Shown piece after piece: positions 26,537 to 34,209 of a stretch of DNA of 64,000 bases (its first letter is position 1; each line of letters opens with the position of its first letter). The DNA lies in NCBI RefSeq assembly GCF_002007235.1, contig NZ_MUHW01000019.1, positions 19,240 through 83,239 of the forward strand. Reading direction: 5' to 3'. The stretch comes from Oribacterium sp. C9 (GTDB lineage: Bacteria; Bacillota; Clostridia; Lachnospirales; Lachnospiraceae). The notes under the pieces are model-generated. The model worked only from the letters and a program-made list of their open reading frames with translations, made no database searches and was not told the DNA's origin. The position numbers and the translations under genes were made by a program.

Positions 26537-26628
26537 GGATAAAACGAGAGTGCACGAAGTGTCACATGCCTCACGGAAATAATCAGTATGGTAAAGAGGA
26601 TAAAACGAGAGAGTGCACGAAGTGTCAC
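26537..26628 (+). repeat. Two direct copies of a ~30-bp repeat containing a small hairpin
   Basis: GGATAAAACGAGAG followed by TGCACGAAGTGTCAC occurs at 26537-26565 and again at 26598-26628 (the second copy has an extra AG), 61 bp apart. The GTGCAC/GTG(T)CAC part can fold into a hairpin with a GAA loop. The repeat lies between the rpsA terminator and the CYTH gene. Confidence 0.75.
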
Positions 26629-26659
26629 TGTATCTGAATTCAATTTAAGGAGAAACACT

Positions 26660-27145
26660 ATGGGAATGGAAATAGAAAGAAAATTCCTTGTAAAAGAAAT
26701 GCCCGGAGACCTCTCCATATACAAGGCCAGAGAAATAGAGCAGGCATACCTGAACTTCACACCGACCATACGCATAAGACATGATAAAAGTGCAGACTTC
26801 GAAAAATATGAGCTGACCTACAAGGGACAGGGGGATTTTGCCCACGAAGAATATAACCTTCCTTTGGACAAGGCTTCCTACGATAATCTCTTAAAAAAAC
26901 ATGAGGGATCTGTGATAAAGAAAACCAGATACATGGTACCTCTCGGAAAGCTCACTGCAGAGCTTGATATCTTTGAAGGCGAGCTTCAGGGATGCAGCCT
27001 TGTAGAGGTGGAGTTCGATTCCATAGAAGAAGAAAACTCCTTCGTAGCACCCGAATGGTTCGGTAAGGATGTCACCGCAGGTGGCGAATACAGCAACGCA
27101 AGGCTCGCCCGAGGCATACTGCCTTCAGCCTTAAAGAAGAGCTGA
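26660..27145 (+). CDS. CYTH domain protein (triphosphate tunnel metalloenzyme)
   Basis: The 161-residue protein begins with the family signature MEIERKFLV, the ExExK motif that binds triphosphate in the CYTH/TTM fold. Further charged beta-strand motifs (TIRIRHDK, KYELTYKGQG, ELDIFEG) follow in the expected order. Bacterial members act as tripolyphosphatases or adenylate-cyclase-like enzymes; which applies here is unknown. AAGGAG precedes ATG 26660. An upstream in-frame extension would run through the repeat element and is rejected. The terminator hairpin overlaps the stop codon. Confidence 0.88.
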   Translation: MGMEIERKFLVKEMPGDLSIYKAREIEQAYLNFTPTIRIRHDKSADFEKYELTYKGQGDFAHEEYNLPLDKASYDNLLKKHEGSVIKKTRYMVPLGKLTAELDIFEGELQGCSLVEVEFDSIEEENSFVAPEWFGKDVTAGGEYSNARLARGILPSALKKS

Positions 27146-27155
27146 AGGCAGTTTC
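27119..27155 (+). terminator. Terminator overlapping the end of the CYTH gene
   Basis: CTGCCTTCAGC pairs perfectly with GCTGAAGGCAG; the 3' arm contains the stop codon. Only TTTC follows, so strength is uncertain. Confidence 0.65.
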
Positions 27156-27190
27156 AGCCCCGACAGACACTACTCAAAAAGCAAAAATCC

Positions 27191-27219
27191 TTGCTATAAA
27201 AGGGAGTACGTGTTATACT
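27191..27219 (+). promoter_or_regulatory. Promoter for tig
   Basis: TTGCTA at 27191 and TATACT at 27214 are spaced 17 nt; the leader is about 95 nt long. Confidence 0.65.
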
Positions 27220-27319
27220 CTGTCCTCGGACGTGTTTACTTACGGGAGAAGTATGCGCATTTCCCCTGTGGGTTACATATAAAACAATTAAGAAACGATA
27301 AGTTTTGGAGGTACTCTTA

Positions 27320-28660
27320 ATGAGCGTTAAAGTTGAAAATCTTGAGAACAATATGGCCAAGCTGACCGTAGAGGTTGATAATGCTGAATTCTTAAAGGCC
27401 ATTGACACAGCATATAACAAGAACAAGGGCCGTTTCAATCTTCAGGGCTTCCGCAAGGGAAAAGCACCAAAGGCAATGATCGAGAAGATGTATGGACCAC
27501 AGGTATTCTTCGAGGATGCACTTAACGAGATCCTTGACAAGACATACCCTGCAGCTGCAAAGGAGTCAGGTCTCGAGATCGTATCTCGTCCGGAGATCGG
27601 CGTTGAGCAGATCGGTACAGATAAGAACCTTATCTACACAGCTACAGTTGCTGTAAAGCCAGAGGTTACTCTCGGTGAGTACAAGGGTGTAACAGTTGAG
27701 AAGGCTGATACAACAGTTTCTGCAAAGGAAGTAAACGAGAAGCTTAAGCAGGAGCTTGAGAAGAACGCTCGCGTTATCGATGTTGACCGCGCAATCAAGA
27801 AGAACGATATCGCAACTATCGACTTTGTTGGTTCAGTAGACGGCAAGGAGTTCGAAGGCGGCAAGGGTGAGGATTATCCTCTTACAATCGGTTCAGGTAC
27901 ATTCATCCCTGGTTTCGAGGATCAGCTCATCGGTCACAAGGCTGGCGAGACTGTTGATGTCAATGTTACATTCCCAGAGGAGTACGGTGCTAAGGACCTC
28001 GCCGGCAAGGCAGCTCTTTTCAAGACAACTATCAAGGTTGTTAAGGAGAAGCAGGTTCCTGCAGCAGATGACGAGTTCGCATCTGAGGTTTCTGAGTTCG
28101 ATACTCTTGACGAGTACAAGAAGGACCTTAAGAAGTCTCTCAAGGAGCTTAAGGAGAAGTCAGCTACTACAGCTAACGAGAACAGCGTAATCGCAAAGGT
28201 AGTTGAGAACGCTACTGTTGAGATTCCACAGCCTATGATCGACGCTCAGCTCGATAACATGGTATATGACTACCAGATGAGACTTCAGCAGCAGGGCATC
28301 CCTATGGATCAGTACTTAAAGATCACAGGACAGACTGTTGAGCAGCTCAGAGAGCAGATGAAGGACAGCGCTGTTAGAAACATCAAGACATCTCTCGTTA
28401 TCGAGGCTGTTATGAAGGCTGAGAACATCACTGTTTCTGACGAGCGTGTAGACGAAGAGTTCAAGAAGATCGCTGAGCAGTACAAGATGGAAGTAGCTGA
28501 TCTTATGAAGAACGTTACTGATTCTCAGAAGGAGAGCATGAAGAAGGATCTTGCATTCCAGGAGACTGTAGACTTCCTCGTTTCAGAGGCTAATCTCGTA
28601 AAGGCTGAGAAGAAGTCAAAGAAGGCTGAGAAGGACGAAGAAGAGACTTCTGAGAACTAA
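27320..28660 (+). CDS. tig: Trigger factor
   Basis: Trigger factor is the ribosome-bound chaperone and prolyl isomerase. The 446-residue protein has the ribosome-binding domain with the GFRKGKAPK signature (about residues 42-50), the FKBP-type isomerase domain (about 155-245) and the helical C-terminal chaperone arms, ending in a Lys/Glu-rich tail. ATG 27320 follows GGAGG. It stands upstream of clpP and clpX, the classical order in Firmicutes, but has its own promoter and terminator. Confidence 0.95.
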   Translation: MSVKVENLENNMAKLTVEVDNAEFLKAIDTAYNKNKGRFNLQGFRKGKAPKAMIEKMYGPQVFFEDALNEILDKTYPAAAKESGLEIVSRPEIGVEQIGTDKNLIYTATVAVKPEVTLGEYKGVTVEKADTTVSAKEVNEKLKQELEKNARVIDVDRAIKKNDIATIDFVGSVDGKEFEGGKGEDYPLTIGSGTFIPGFEDQLIGHKAGETVDVNVTFPEEYGAKDLAGKAALFKTTIKVVKEKQVPAADDEFASEVSEFDTLDEYKKDLKKSLKELKEKSATTANENSVIAKVVENATVEIPQPMIDAQLDNMVYDYQMRLQQQGIPMDQYLKITGQTVEQLREQMKDSAVRNIKTSLVIEAVMKAENITVSDERVDEEFKKIAEQYKMEVADLMKNVTDSQKESMKKDLAFQETVDFLVSEANLVKAEKKSKKAEKDEEETSEN

Positions 28661-28677
28661 TCAACTTTAAATTTCCG

Positions 28678-28716
28678 GAGCGATGCAGTACTAACCTGCA
28701 TCGCTCTTTTGATTTT
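28678..28716 (+). terminator. Terminator after tig
   Basis: GAGCGATGCAG and CTGCATCGCTC form a perfect 11-bp stem followed by TTTTGATTTT. Confidence 0.9.
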
Positions 28717-28720
28717 AATG

Positions 28721-28806
28721 TATAATGCCCGGTCGCAAATCAAGCACACTGTGAATGGCTGCATGATCACAGGATGCAGATCACAACGCGGTTCGCCGGG
28801 CTTTTA
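28721..28806 (+). ncRNA. Nested stem-loop with U-run upstream of clpP, candidate small RNA
   Basis: Four pairing layers are nested here: GCCCGG (28727) with CCGGGC (28796), CGC with GCG, TGTGA (28750) with TCACA (28781), and CTGCAT (28759) with ATGCAG (28774). A CTTTT run follows. A TATAAT hexamer lies at 28721 but overlaps the base of the stem and has no good -35, so it may not be the promoter. The separate clpP promoter is downstream, so this is not simply the clpP leader. It may be a second terminator or a small structured RNA. Confidence 0.4.
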
Positions 28807-28843
28807 TGCATGTACCGGTGCCCATTTGTGAAGTGCCGCTTTA

Positions 28844-28872
28844 TTGTTTTCAATTTTAGATAATAGTACAAT
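28844..28872 (+). promoter_or_regulatory. Promoter for clpP
   Basis: TTGTTT at 28844 and TACAAT at 28867 are spaced 17 nt, about 20 nt before the clpP ribosome site. No CtsR or CIRCE operator was recognised. Confidence 0.65.
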
Positions 28873-28898
28873 GAATTCACAATGGAGGATGAAATAGT

Positions 28899-29519
28899 AT
28901 GAATTTTAGTGACATTACAACAATTCCTTATGTTATTCAGTCTACTTCCAGAGGCGAGCGTTCTTATGATATTTTTTCAAGACTTTTAAATGAGCGTATC
29001 GTTTTCCTCGGAGATGAGGTTAATCATGACACAGCTTCTCTGGTAGTAGCTCAGCTTTTATTCCTTGAGTCCGAGGATCCGGACAAGGATATCAGCCTTT
29101 ACATCAACAGCCCGGGAGGTGTCATCACTGACGGTATGGCTATCTATGACACCATGCAGTACATCAAGTGTGACGTATCTACCATCTGTGTAGGTATGGC
29201 CGCTTCCATGGGTGCTTTCCTTCTTGCCGGAGGAACAAAGGGCAAGCGTATGATCTTACCTAATGCTGAAGTCATGATCCACCAGCCATCAGGCGGAGCT
29301 CAGGGTCAGGCAACAGAGATCCAGATCACTGCAGAGTGGATCCTCAGAACAAAGAAGCACATGGCCGAGATCCTTGCCGCAAACTGCGGACAGCCTTTTG
29401 AGAAGGTCATGGCTGATACAGAGCGTGATCACTGGATGACAGCAGAGCAGGCTCTTGAGTATGGTATCGTAGACCATATCTTCAAGTCTCGTGATCAGGG
29501 CCTTGCAAGTAAGAAATAA
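28899..29519 (+). CDS. clpP: ATP-dependent Clp protease proteolytic subunit
   Basis: ClpP is the tetradecameric serine protease chamber that works with ClpX or ClpC. The 206-residue protein carries the catalytic Ser in [11 protein letters not shown], His in MIHQPSGG and the Asp in the AERDHWMTA region, in the normal order. The N-terminus is short, as in processed or propeptide-poor forms. GGAGGATG precedes the ATG. clpX follows after 39 nt in the same operon. Confidence 0.96.
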   Translation: MNFSDITTIPYVIQSTSRGERSYDIFSRLLNERIVFLGDEVNHDTASLVVAQLLFLESEDPDKDISLYINSPGGVITDGMAIYDTMQYIKCDVSTICVGMAASMGAFLLAGGTKGKRMILPNAEVMIHQPSGGAQGQATEIQITAEWILRTKKHMAEILAANCGQPFEKVMADTERDHWMTAEQALEYGIVDHIFKSRDQGLASKK

Positions 29520-29558
29520 TTCCGCGACAAGTATATTAGGATATAAAGAGGTATAAAT

Positions 29559-30863
29559 ATGGCAATGAAACCAGAAGACAAGATCCGCTGCTCCTTTTGC
29601 GGAAAGTCTGCCAAGCAGGTTCACAAATTAATTGCTGGTCTCAACAACACTTATATTTGTGACGAGTGCGTTGACTTATGCCAGGAGATACTCGACGAAG
29701 AGAACGGCACTGACGAGACAACCACAGATACATCCGATATCCGCCTTCTTAAACCGAAGGAGATAAAGGAATTTCTTGATGAATTTGTAATCGGACAGGA
29801 TGAAGCGAAGAAGGTCCTTTCTGTCGCAGTGTATAACCACTACAAGAGAATTACATCTAAGATCAAGGATATCGATGTTCAGAAATCCAACATCCTTATG
29901 GTAGGACCAACAGGTACAGGTAAGACATATCTCGCACAGACTCTTGCAAAAATACTTGGTGTTCCTTTTGCCATTGCCGATGCGACAGCATTGACAGAAG
30001 CAGGCTACGTTGGTGAAGACGTAGAGAATATACTTCTGAAGCTCATTCAGGCTGCGGACTATGACATCAAACGTGCAGAGATAGGTATCATCTACATCGA
30101 TGAGATCGATAAGATCACCAAAAAGTCTGAGAATGTCTCCATCACAAGAGACGTATCAGGCGAGGGTGTACAGCAGGCACTCCTCAAGATCCTTGAGGGT
30201 ACAGTTGCATCAGTGCCTCCACAGGGCGGCAGAAAGCATCCACAGCAGGAGCTTATCCAGATCGATACAACAAACATCCTCTTCATCTGCGGTGGAGCAT
30301 TTGACGGACTTGAGCATATTATCGAAAAGCGTATCGCATCAGGCTCTATCGGATTCGGTGCAGAGATTGTTGAAAAGAACAAGGAGAACTATGACGACGT
30401 ACTCAAGGAGGTTCAGCCTGAGGATCTCGTTAAGTTTGGTCTGATCCCTGAGTTCATCGGAAGAGTACCTGTTGATGTAACATTACAGTCTCACGACGTA
30501 GATACACTTAAGCAGATCCTCACAACCCCGAAGAACGCTCTTATCAAGCAGTATCAGAAGCTGTTCGAGATCGACGGCGTAAATCTGGAGTTCACAGAGG
30601 ACGCTGTTACAGCCATCGCACAGAAGGCTGTAGCACGTAAAACAGGTGCCAGAGGTCTCCGTTCAATCATGGAAGATATGATGACAGATATCATGTATGA
30701 GATCCCGTCAGAGCCTGATATCTCCGTAGTTGAGATCACTGAGGACGTGGTCAACAACAACGGTGATCCGGTAGTGACACACAAGGATGAGGATACTGTA
30801 AATGCATCTATCTCACACAGTGGCTCTCCGTTCTTTGACAAGGACGAAGACCAGTCAGCATAA
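29559..30863 (+). CDS. clpX: ATP-dependent Clp protease ATP-binding subunit ClpX
   Basis: ClpX is the AAA+ unfoldase that feeds ClpP. The N-terminal zinc-binding domain has CSFCGK and CDECVDLC, followed by Walker [13 protein letters not shown], Walker [10 protein letters not shown], the pore loop GYVG and sensor 2 GARGLR. The 434-residue length is normal; the C-terminal 35 residues are Asp/Ser rich. An IGF-type loop for ClpP docking (SIGFGAE) is visible around residue 266. Confidence 0.96.
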   Translation: MAMKPEDKIRCSFCGKSAKQVHKLIAGLNNTYICDECVDLCQEILDEENGTDETTTDTSDIRLLKPKEIKEFLDEFVIGQDEAKKVLSVAVYNHYKRITSKIKDIDVQKSNILMVGPTGTGKTYLAQTLAKILGVPFAIADATALTEAGYVGEDVENILLKLIQAADYDIKRAEIGIIYIDEIDKITKKSENVSITRDVSGEGVQQALLKILEGTVASVPPQGGRKHPQQELIQIDTTNILFICGGAFDGLEHIIEKRIASGSIGFGAEIVEKNKENYDDVLKEVQPEDLVKFGLIPEFIGRVPVDVTLQSHDVDTLKQILTTPKNALIKQYQKLFEIDGVNLEFTEDAVTAIAQKAVARKTGARGLRSIMEDMMTDIMYEIPSEPDISVVEITEDVVNNNGDPVVTHKDEDTVNASISHSGSPFFDKDEDQSA

Positions 30864-30911
30864 AATATCCGGTGCCGTACATCGGCACCAGAATAGTAAT
30901 AGGAGATAACA

Positions 30912-31520
30912 TTGAAAATAGTATCAGTTAACCTTGAGCAGGTACTGGGAGTCAAATCAGAACTTCCTTCAACAGGAAAGCCAGAGTTCGTTATGGCAGG
31001 AAGATCCAACGTTGGTAAGTCTTCATTTATCAATGCTTTCATCAACCGAAAGAACTATGCCCGTACCAGTTCGACTCCGGGAAAAACACGAACTATTAAC
31101 TTTTACAATATAAACGAGCGCTTTTACCTCGTTGACCTTCCGGGCTACGGTTATGCCGCTACCGGAGCTGTAGAGCAGGAAAAGTGGGGACGCATGATCA
31201 ACAAGTATCTCCAGACCTCCGAGGACATAGAGGAGGTCATCCAGTTCGTCGATATCAGACACGAGCCTTCTAAGCAGGATGTTCAGATGTTTGATTTTGT
31301 GAAGCAGTCTACGGGATTTGAGCCTATCGTTATTCTGACGAAGGCTGATAAGATCAAGCGTTCTCAGATAAAGAAGCAGACAGATGTCATCAGAAAGTGC
31401 CTCAATGCCACAACAAATTGTGTCATGATTCCATTTTCATCCGAAACAAAGCAGGGACTTTCAGACATTTATGCTATAATCGATGACATCATCGATACTC
31501 CGGAAAAAACGGAGGAGTAA
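30912..31520 (+). CDS. ysxC: Ribosome biogenesis GTPase YsxC/EngB
   Basis: This TRAFAC GTPase assists 50S assembly. Its 202 residues carry G1 GRSNVGKSSF, G3 DLPGYGYA, G4 TKADK and G5 FSSETKQG. The start is TTG 30912 after AGGAG. It follows clpX after 48 nt, a conserved linkage in Firmicutes. Confidence 0.95.
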   Translation: MKIVSVNLEQVLGVKSELPSTGKPEFVMAGRSNVGKSSFINAFINRKNYARTSSTPGKTRTINFYNINERFYLVDLPGYGYAATGAVEQEKWGRMINKYLQTSEDIEEVIQFVDIRHEPSKQDVQMFDFVKQSTGFEPIVILTKADKIKRSQIKKQTDVIRKCLNATTNCVMIPFSSETKQGLSDIYAIIDDIIDTPEKTEE

Positions 31521-31604
31521 AAGCATCCGGTACATCCTTTATCATCAGGAAGCTGTGCTTTTACAGCAATAGAAAGAGTAAATTAATGACTTTTATAAAT
31601 ATGC

Positions 31605-31633
31605 TTGACACATGATAAGTCAGGTGGTATCAT
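31605..31633 (+). promoter_or_regulatory. Promoter for the infC-rpmI-rplT operon
   Basis: A perfect TTGACA at 31605 and TATCAT at 31628 are spaced 17 nt. Confidence 0.8.
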
Positions 31634-31639
31634 TTGAAA

Positions 31640-31770
31640 GTCGTTTAGACACAGGAAAGTAGGTATCCACCTCACCTCGGCAGTACGATACTGACCCGGG
31701 TTCATATTTGATTATTACTTCGTGTATATTCATTATGGTGGATTTGGCTTACAATCCACCATATTTTTGT
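31640..31770 (+). promoter_or_regulatory. Attenuator leader of infC-rpmI-rplT, probable L20-type leader
   Basis: The leader ends in a strong terminator hairpin: ATGGTGGATT (31735) pairs with AATCCACCAT (31753), then ATTTTTGT. An upstream ATCCACC at 31665-31671 is complementary to the GGTGGAT of the terminator's 5' arm, so the RNA can switch between antiterminator and terminator. Autogenous control of this operon by L20 through its leader is established in Bacillus; the same control here is inferred. Confidence 0.7.
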
Positions 31771-31799
31771 ATATATAGATTTACTATGGAGAGGAGTTT

Positions 31800-32321
31800 A
31801 TGGCTATTAAGAAAAACGCAGACATCGAGATAAACGAGCAGATCAGAGACAAAGAGGTAAGAGTAATTGGAGCAAACGGAGACCAGTTAGGTGTTATGTC
31901 CTCCAAGGACGCTTATATGATGGCTAAGGAAGCAGACCTTGACCTTATCAAGATCGCTGCTAACGCAACACCACCAGTTGTCAAGATCGCTGACTTCGGT
32001 AAGTATCGCTACGAGATGATGCGCAAGGAAAAAGAAGCCAAGAAGAACCAGCATGTAACTGAGATCAAAGAGATTCGTATGACACCGAACATCGATACCA
32101 ACGACCTCAACACAAAGTTAGGTGCTGCAAGAAAATTCCTTGAGAAGGGCAACAAGGTCAAGGTTGCTCTCAGATTCAGAGGTCGTGAGATGTCACGTAT
32201 GAATCAGTCCAAGTACATTCTTGATGAGTTTGCAGAGAAGTTAAAGGACATTGCTGTTCTTGACAAGCCTGCAAAGATCGAAGGCAGAAATATGGCGATT
32301 GTTATAAGCCCTAAAAAGTAA
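31800..32321 (+). CDS. infC: Translation initiation factor IF-3
   Basis: IF-3 checks start-codon pairing on the 30S subunit. The 173 residues comprise the N-terminal domain starting [14 protein letters not shown], the Lys-rich linker KEKEAKKNQ, and the C-terminal domain with EIRMTPNID and RFRGREMSR. The start is ATG preceded by GGAGAGGAG, not the rare AUU used in enteric bacteria. Control probably acts through the attenuator leader. Confidence 0.96.
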   Translation: MAIKKNADIEINEQIRDKEVRVIGANGDQLGVMSSKDAYMMAKEADLDLIKIAANATPPVVKIADFGKYRYEMMRKEKEAKKNQHVTEIKEIRMTPNIDTNDLNTKLGAARKFLEKGNKVKVALRFRGREMSRMNQSKYILDEFAEKLKDIAVLDKPAKIEGRNMAIVISPKK

Positions 32322-32338
32322 ATTCACAGGAGGCTAAT

Positions 32339-32542
32339 ATGGCACAGTTAAAGCTTAAGACAAAGAAAGCCGCTGCTAAGCGCTTTAAGGTTACCGGAAC
32401 TGGTAAGCTCGTAAGAAACAAGGCTTATAAGTCCCACATCCTTACAAAGAAGACAACTAAGCGTAAGAGAGGTCTTCGCAAGGATACTGTAGTTGATGCA
32501 ACAAACGTAAAGACAATGAAGAAGATTCTTCCATATCTTTAA
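32339..32542 (+). CDS. rpmI: 50S ribosomal protein L35
   Basis: A 67-residue basic protein of the large subunit with the family pattern [18 protein letters not shown] and a C-terminal KKILPY. AGGAGG precedes the ATG. It sits between infC and rplT in the canonical operon. Confidence 0.96.
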   Translation: MAQLKLKTKKAAAKRFKVTGTGKLVRNKAYKSHILTKKTTKRKRGLRKDTVVDATNVKTMKKILPYL

Positions 32543-32570
32543 TTTGTAGGCCTTAGAGGAGGAAATTAAA

Positions 32571-32927
32571 ATGAGAATTAAGGGCGGATTAAACGCTAAG
32601 AAGAAGCATAATAGAGTACTCAAGCTGGCAAAGGGCTACAGAGGATCTCGTTCAAAGCACTATAGAGTAGCTAAGCAGAGCGTAATGAGAGCTCTCACAG
32701 AGTCTTACAGAGGACGTAAGGAGAGAAAGAGACAGTTCAGACAGCTCTGGATCGCTCGTATCAACGCTGCTGCAAGACTTAACGGTCTTTCATACAGCAA
32801 GTTCATGTTCGGTCTCAAGTCAGCTGGTGTTGACATGAACCGTAAGATGCTTTCTGAGGTAGCTATCGCTGATCCAGAGGGATTCGCAAAGCTTGCAGAG
32901 ACAGCAAAGGCTCAGCTTAACAAGTAA
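32571..32927 (+). CDS. rplT: 50S ribosomal protein L20
   Basis: L20 is needed for early 50S assembly and is the likely autoregulator of this operon through the leader RNA. The 118 residues include the long basic N-terminal helix ([15 protein letters not shown]) and the [11 protein letters not shown] motif of the globular domain. GAGGAGG lies upstream. A terminator follows. Confidence 0.96.
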   Translation: MRIKGGLNAKKKHNRVLKLAKGYRGSRSKHYRVAKQSVMRALTESYRGRKERKRQFRQLWIARINAAARLNGLSYSKFMFGLKSAGVDMNRKMLSEVAIADPEGFAKLAETAKAQLNK

Positions 32928-32941
32928 TTTTAAATTGCAGT

Positions 32942-32979
32942 AAAGAACCCGGTGTTTATGCATCGGGTTCTTTTTTTGT
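32942..32979 (+). terminator. Terminator after rplT
   Basis: AAAGAACCCG pairs with CGGGTTCTTT around a 12-nt loop, followed by a run of T residues. Confidence 0.92.
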
Positions 32980-33034
32980 CAGTGGATCGTGTAACGTCTT
33001 CATGTGTAAAAGGAGCATACTCTTAAATTTAAGG

Positions 33035-33063
33035 TTGACTGAGGTGTTTCTATATGCTAATAT
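33035..33063 (+). promoter_or_regulatory. Promoter for tRNA-Leu
   Basis: TTGACT at 33035 and TAATAT at 33058 are spaced 17 nt, with a TGC extended -10 element. Confidence 0.7.
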
Positions 33064-33073
33064 TTAGAAGTTC

Positions 33074-33156
33074 GCGGAGGTGGCGGAACGGCAGACGCGC
33101 ACGGTTCAGGTCCGTGTGAGGTAACACTCTTGAGGGTTCAAATCCCTTTCTCCGCA
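33074..33156 (+). tRNA. tRNA-Leu (anticodon CAG)
   Basis: The 83-nt cloverleaf has acceptor GCGGAGG/TCTCCGC, an anticodon arm CACGG-TTCAGGT-CCGTG (anticodon CAG), a long variable arm (GTGAGGTAACACTC region) and the T arm GAGGG-TTCAAAT-CCCTT. The long variable arm and CAG anticodon identify a class II leucine tRNA. CCA is not encoded. Confidence 0.95.
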
Positions 33157-33164
33157 TTGTATGA

Positions 33165-33191
33165 AGCATCGGTATACCGGTGCTTTTTTTG
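33165..33191 (+). terminator. Terminator after tRNA-Leu
   Basis: AGCATCGGTA pairs with TACCGGTGCT (one G-T pair), followed by seven T residues. Confidence 0.9.
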
Positions 33192-33261
33192 TTTCCCTAA
33201 TGTAGAATCGAAGATAAGTATAGTTTCCACTGAGCTTTAGCCAACCAAAGATTATGACATC

Positions 33262-33288
33262 AAAAAGCCCGCACCAAAAGGTGCGGGC
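33262..33288 (-). terminator. Terminator of the minus-strand small export protein gene
   Basis: A perfect 9-bp stem GCCCGCACC/GGTGCGGGC with a 4-nt loop; on the minus strand it is followed by TTTTTG. Confidence 0.9.
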
Positions 33289-33302
33289 ATGTTCTTTATA
33301 AT

Positions 33303-33803
33303 TCAGCCTACGATATTTCCCAGAACCCCATAGGATACTATAGACATGATAAATGATGCCATCAGTATACCTGTAAGTATGGCGGGAACAGATTTTTTAA
33401 GAGGTATATGGAGAAGTCCTGCCACCAGTGAACCTGTCCAAGCGCCGGTTCCCGGAAGAGGAATGCCCACAAAAAGTGTAAGTCCCCAAAAATCGTATTT
33501 CTCTATGGAAGCCTGTTTCTTTTCAACCTTTCTCCTCAGCAGCATGGCGATCTTTTTTGTCGGTCCGAATTTTTCCAGAAACAGGATGATCCTCTCAATA
33601 AACAAAAGCACAAAAGGTATCGGAAGAAGATTACCTACTATGCATATCCCCAACGCCTTCAGATAGGCAACATCCAGAAGTGACGCTGCAAGAAGTCCTC
33701 CTCGAAGTTCAAGTATCGGCATCATGGAAATGATAAATACCACCGATTCCCTGGAAAGAACGCCCCTCATATTCTCAGTCAATAAATTCACTAAACCTTC
33801 CAA
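33303..33803 (-). CDS. Small multidrug-export-family membrane protein (Sm_multidrug_ex type)
   Basis: This 166-residue protein is hydrophobic, with about four to five membrane segments. The ELRGGLLAA, VGIPLPGTGAWTGSL and LAxLLxIPLKKS phrases are typical of the small multidrug export family, whose real substrates are poorly defined. The start is TTG preceded by AGGAGGATAAA on the minus strand. It is the only minus-strand gene in the first 59 kb and has its own terminator. Confidence 0.8.
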   Translation of the reverse strand: MEGLVNLLTENMRGVLSRESVVFIISMMPILELRGGLLAASLLDVAYLKALGICIVGNLLPIPFVLLFIERIILFLEKFGPTKKIAMLLRRKVEKKQASIEKYDFWGLTLFVGIPLPGTGAWTGSLVAGLLHIPLKKSVPAILTGILMASFIMSIVSYGVLGNIVG

Positions 33804-33887
33804 TTTATCCTCCTGTCAATGGTCTACGCCATTCATATACAATGCTTAAGTTTTTATTACTGCCTCTTACTGTCAAGGTCAACTTCC

Positions 33888-33916
33888 TTGAATGCAAAAA
33901 TAAGATGTGCTAAACT
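33888..33916 (+). promoter_or_regulatory. Promoter for the TPR/CdaA operon
   Basis: TTGAAT at 33888 and TAAACT at 33911 are spaced 17 nt with an extended TGC element. The leader to the first start codon is about 130 nt, with no clear structure seen. Confidence 0.6.
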
Positions 33917-34053
33917 TAATAGATGACTTAATATCTGAAAGTGTACTTATATGTAGTACTTTGCAGATTCTAATTGAAACATCAATTTGTGTCAAGAACA
34001 GCATCATCATAATATATGAAGCTGTAATAAAGCTTAAAAAAGAAAGAATTATA

Positions 34054-34209
34054 ATGATAAACTACGAAGAAGAAATAAAGCGTTTTAAAAAGAGCCTCGA
34101 TGTAGAGCAGATAGAAGAAGCCATCGTCAAGATGGATCTTACAGACATGAATGATATCATGACTAAACTTATAGAAGATGCTATCGAAACGAAGAAGGAT
34201 AACGACTAA
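34054..34209 (+). CDS. Small acidic helical protein, first gene of the TPR/CdaA operon
   Basis: The 51-residue product (beginning MINYEEEIKRFKKSLD) is charged and probably helical, with no known domain. ATG 34054 is chosen because the promoter at 33888-33916 makes the longer frame starting at 33907 impossible to translate in full. The ribosome site (AAAGAA) is weak. Its stop codon overlaps the ATG of the TPR gene by one base, which supports translational coupling and argues that it is real. No function can be assigned. Confidence 0.55.
   Translation: MINYEEEIKRFKKSLDVEQIEEAIVKMDLTDMNDIMTKLIEDAIETKKDND

Noticed and set aside
28807..28898. CtsR or CIRCE operator at clpP
   Set aside because: No match to the direct-repeat GGTCAAA or the TTAGCACTC inverted repeat was found here or before clpC.
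33907..34053. Longer N-terminus for the small protein at 34054
   Set aside because: The extension begins upstream of the expected transcript start set by the promoter at 33888-33916 and has a composition unlike the rest.
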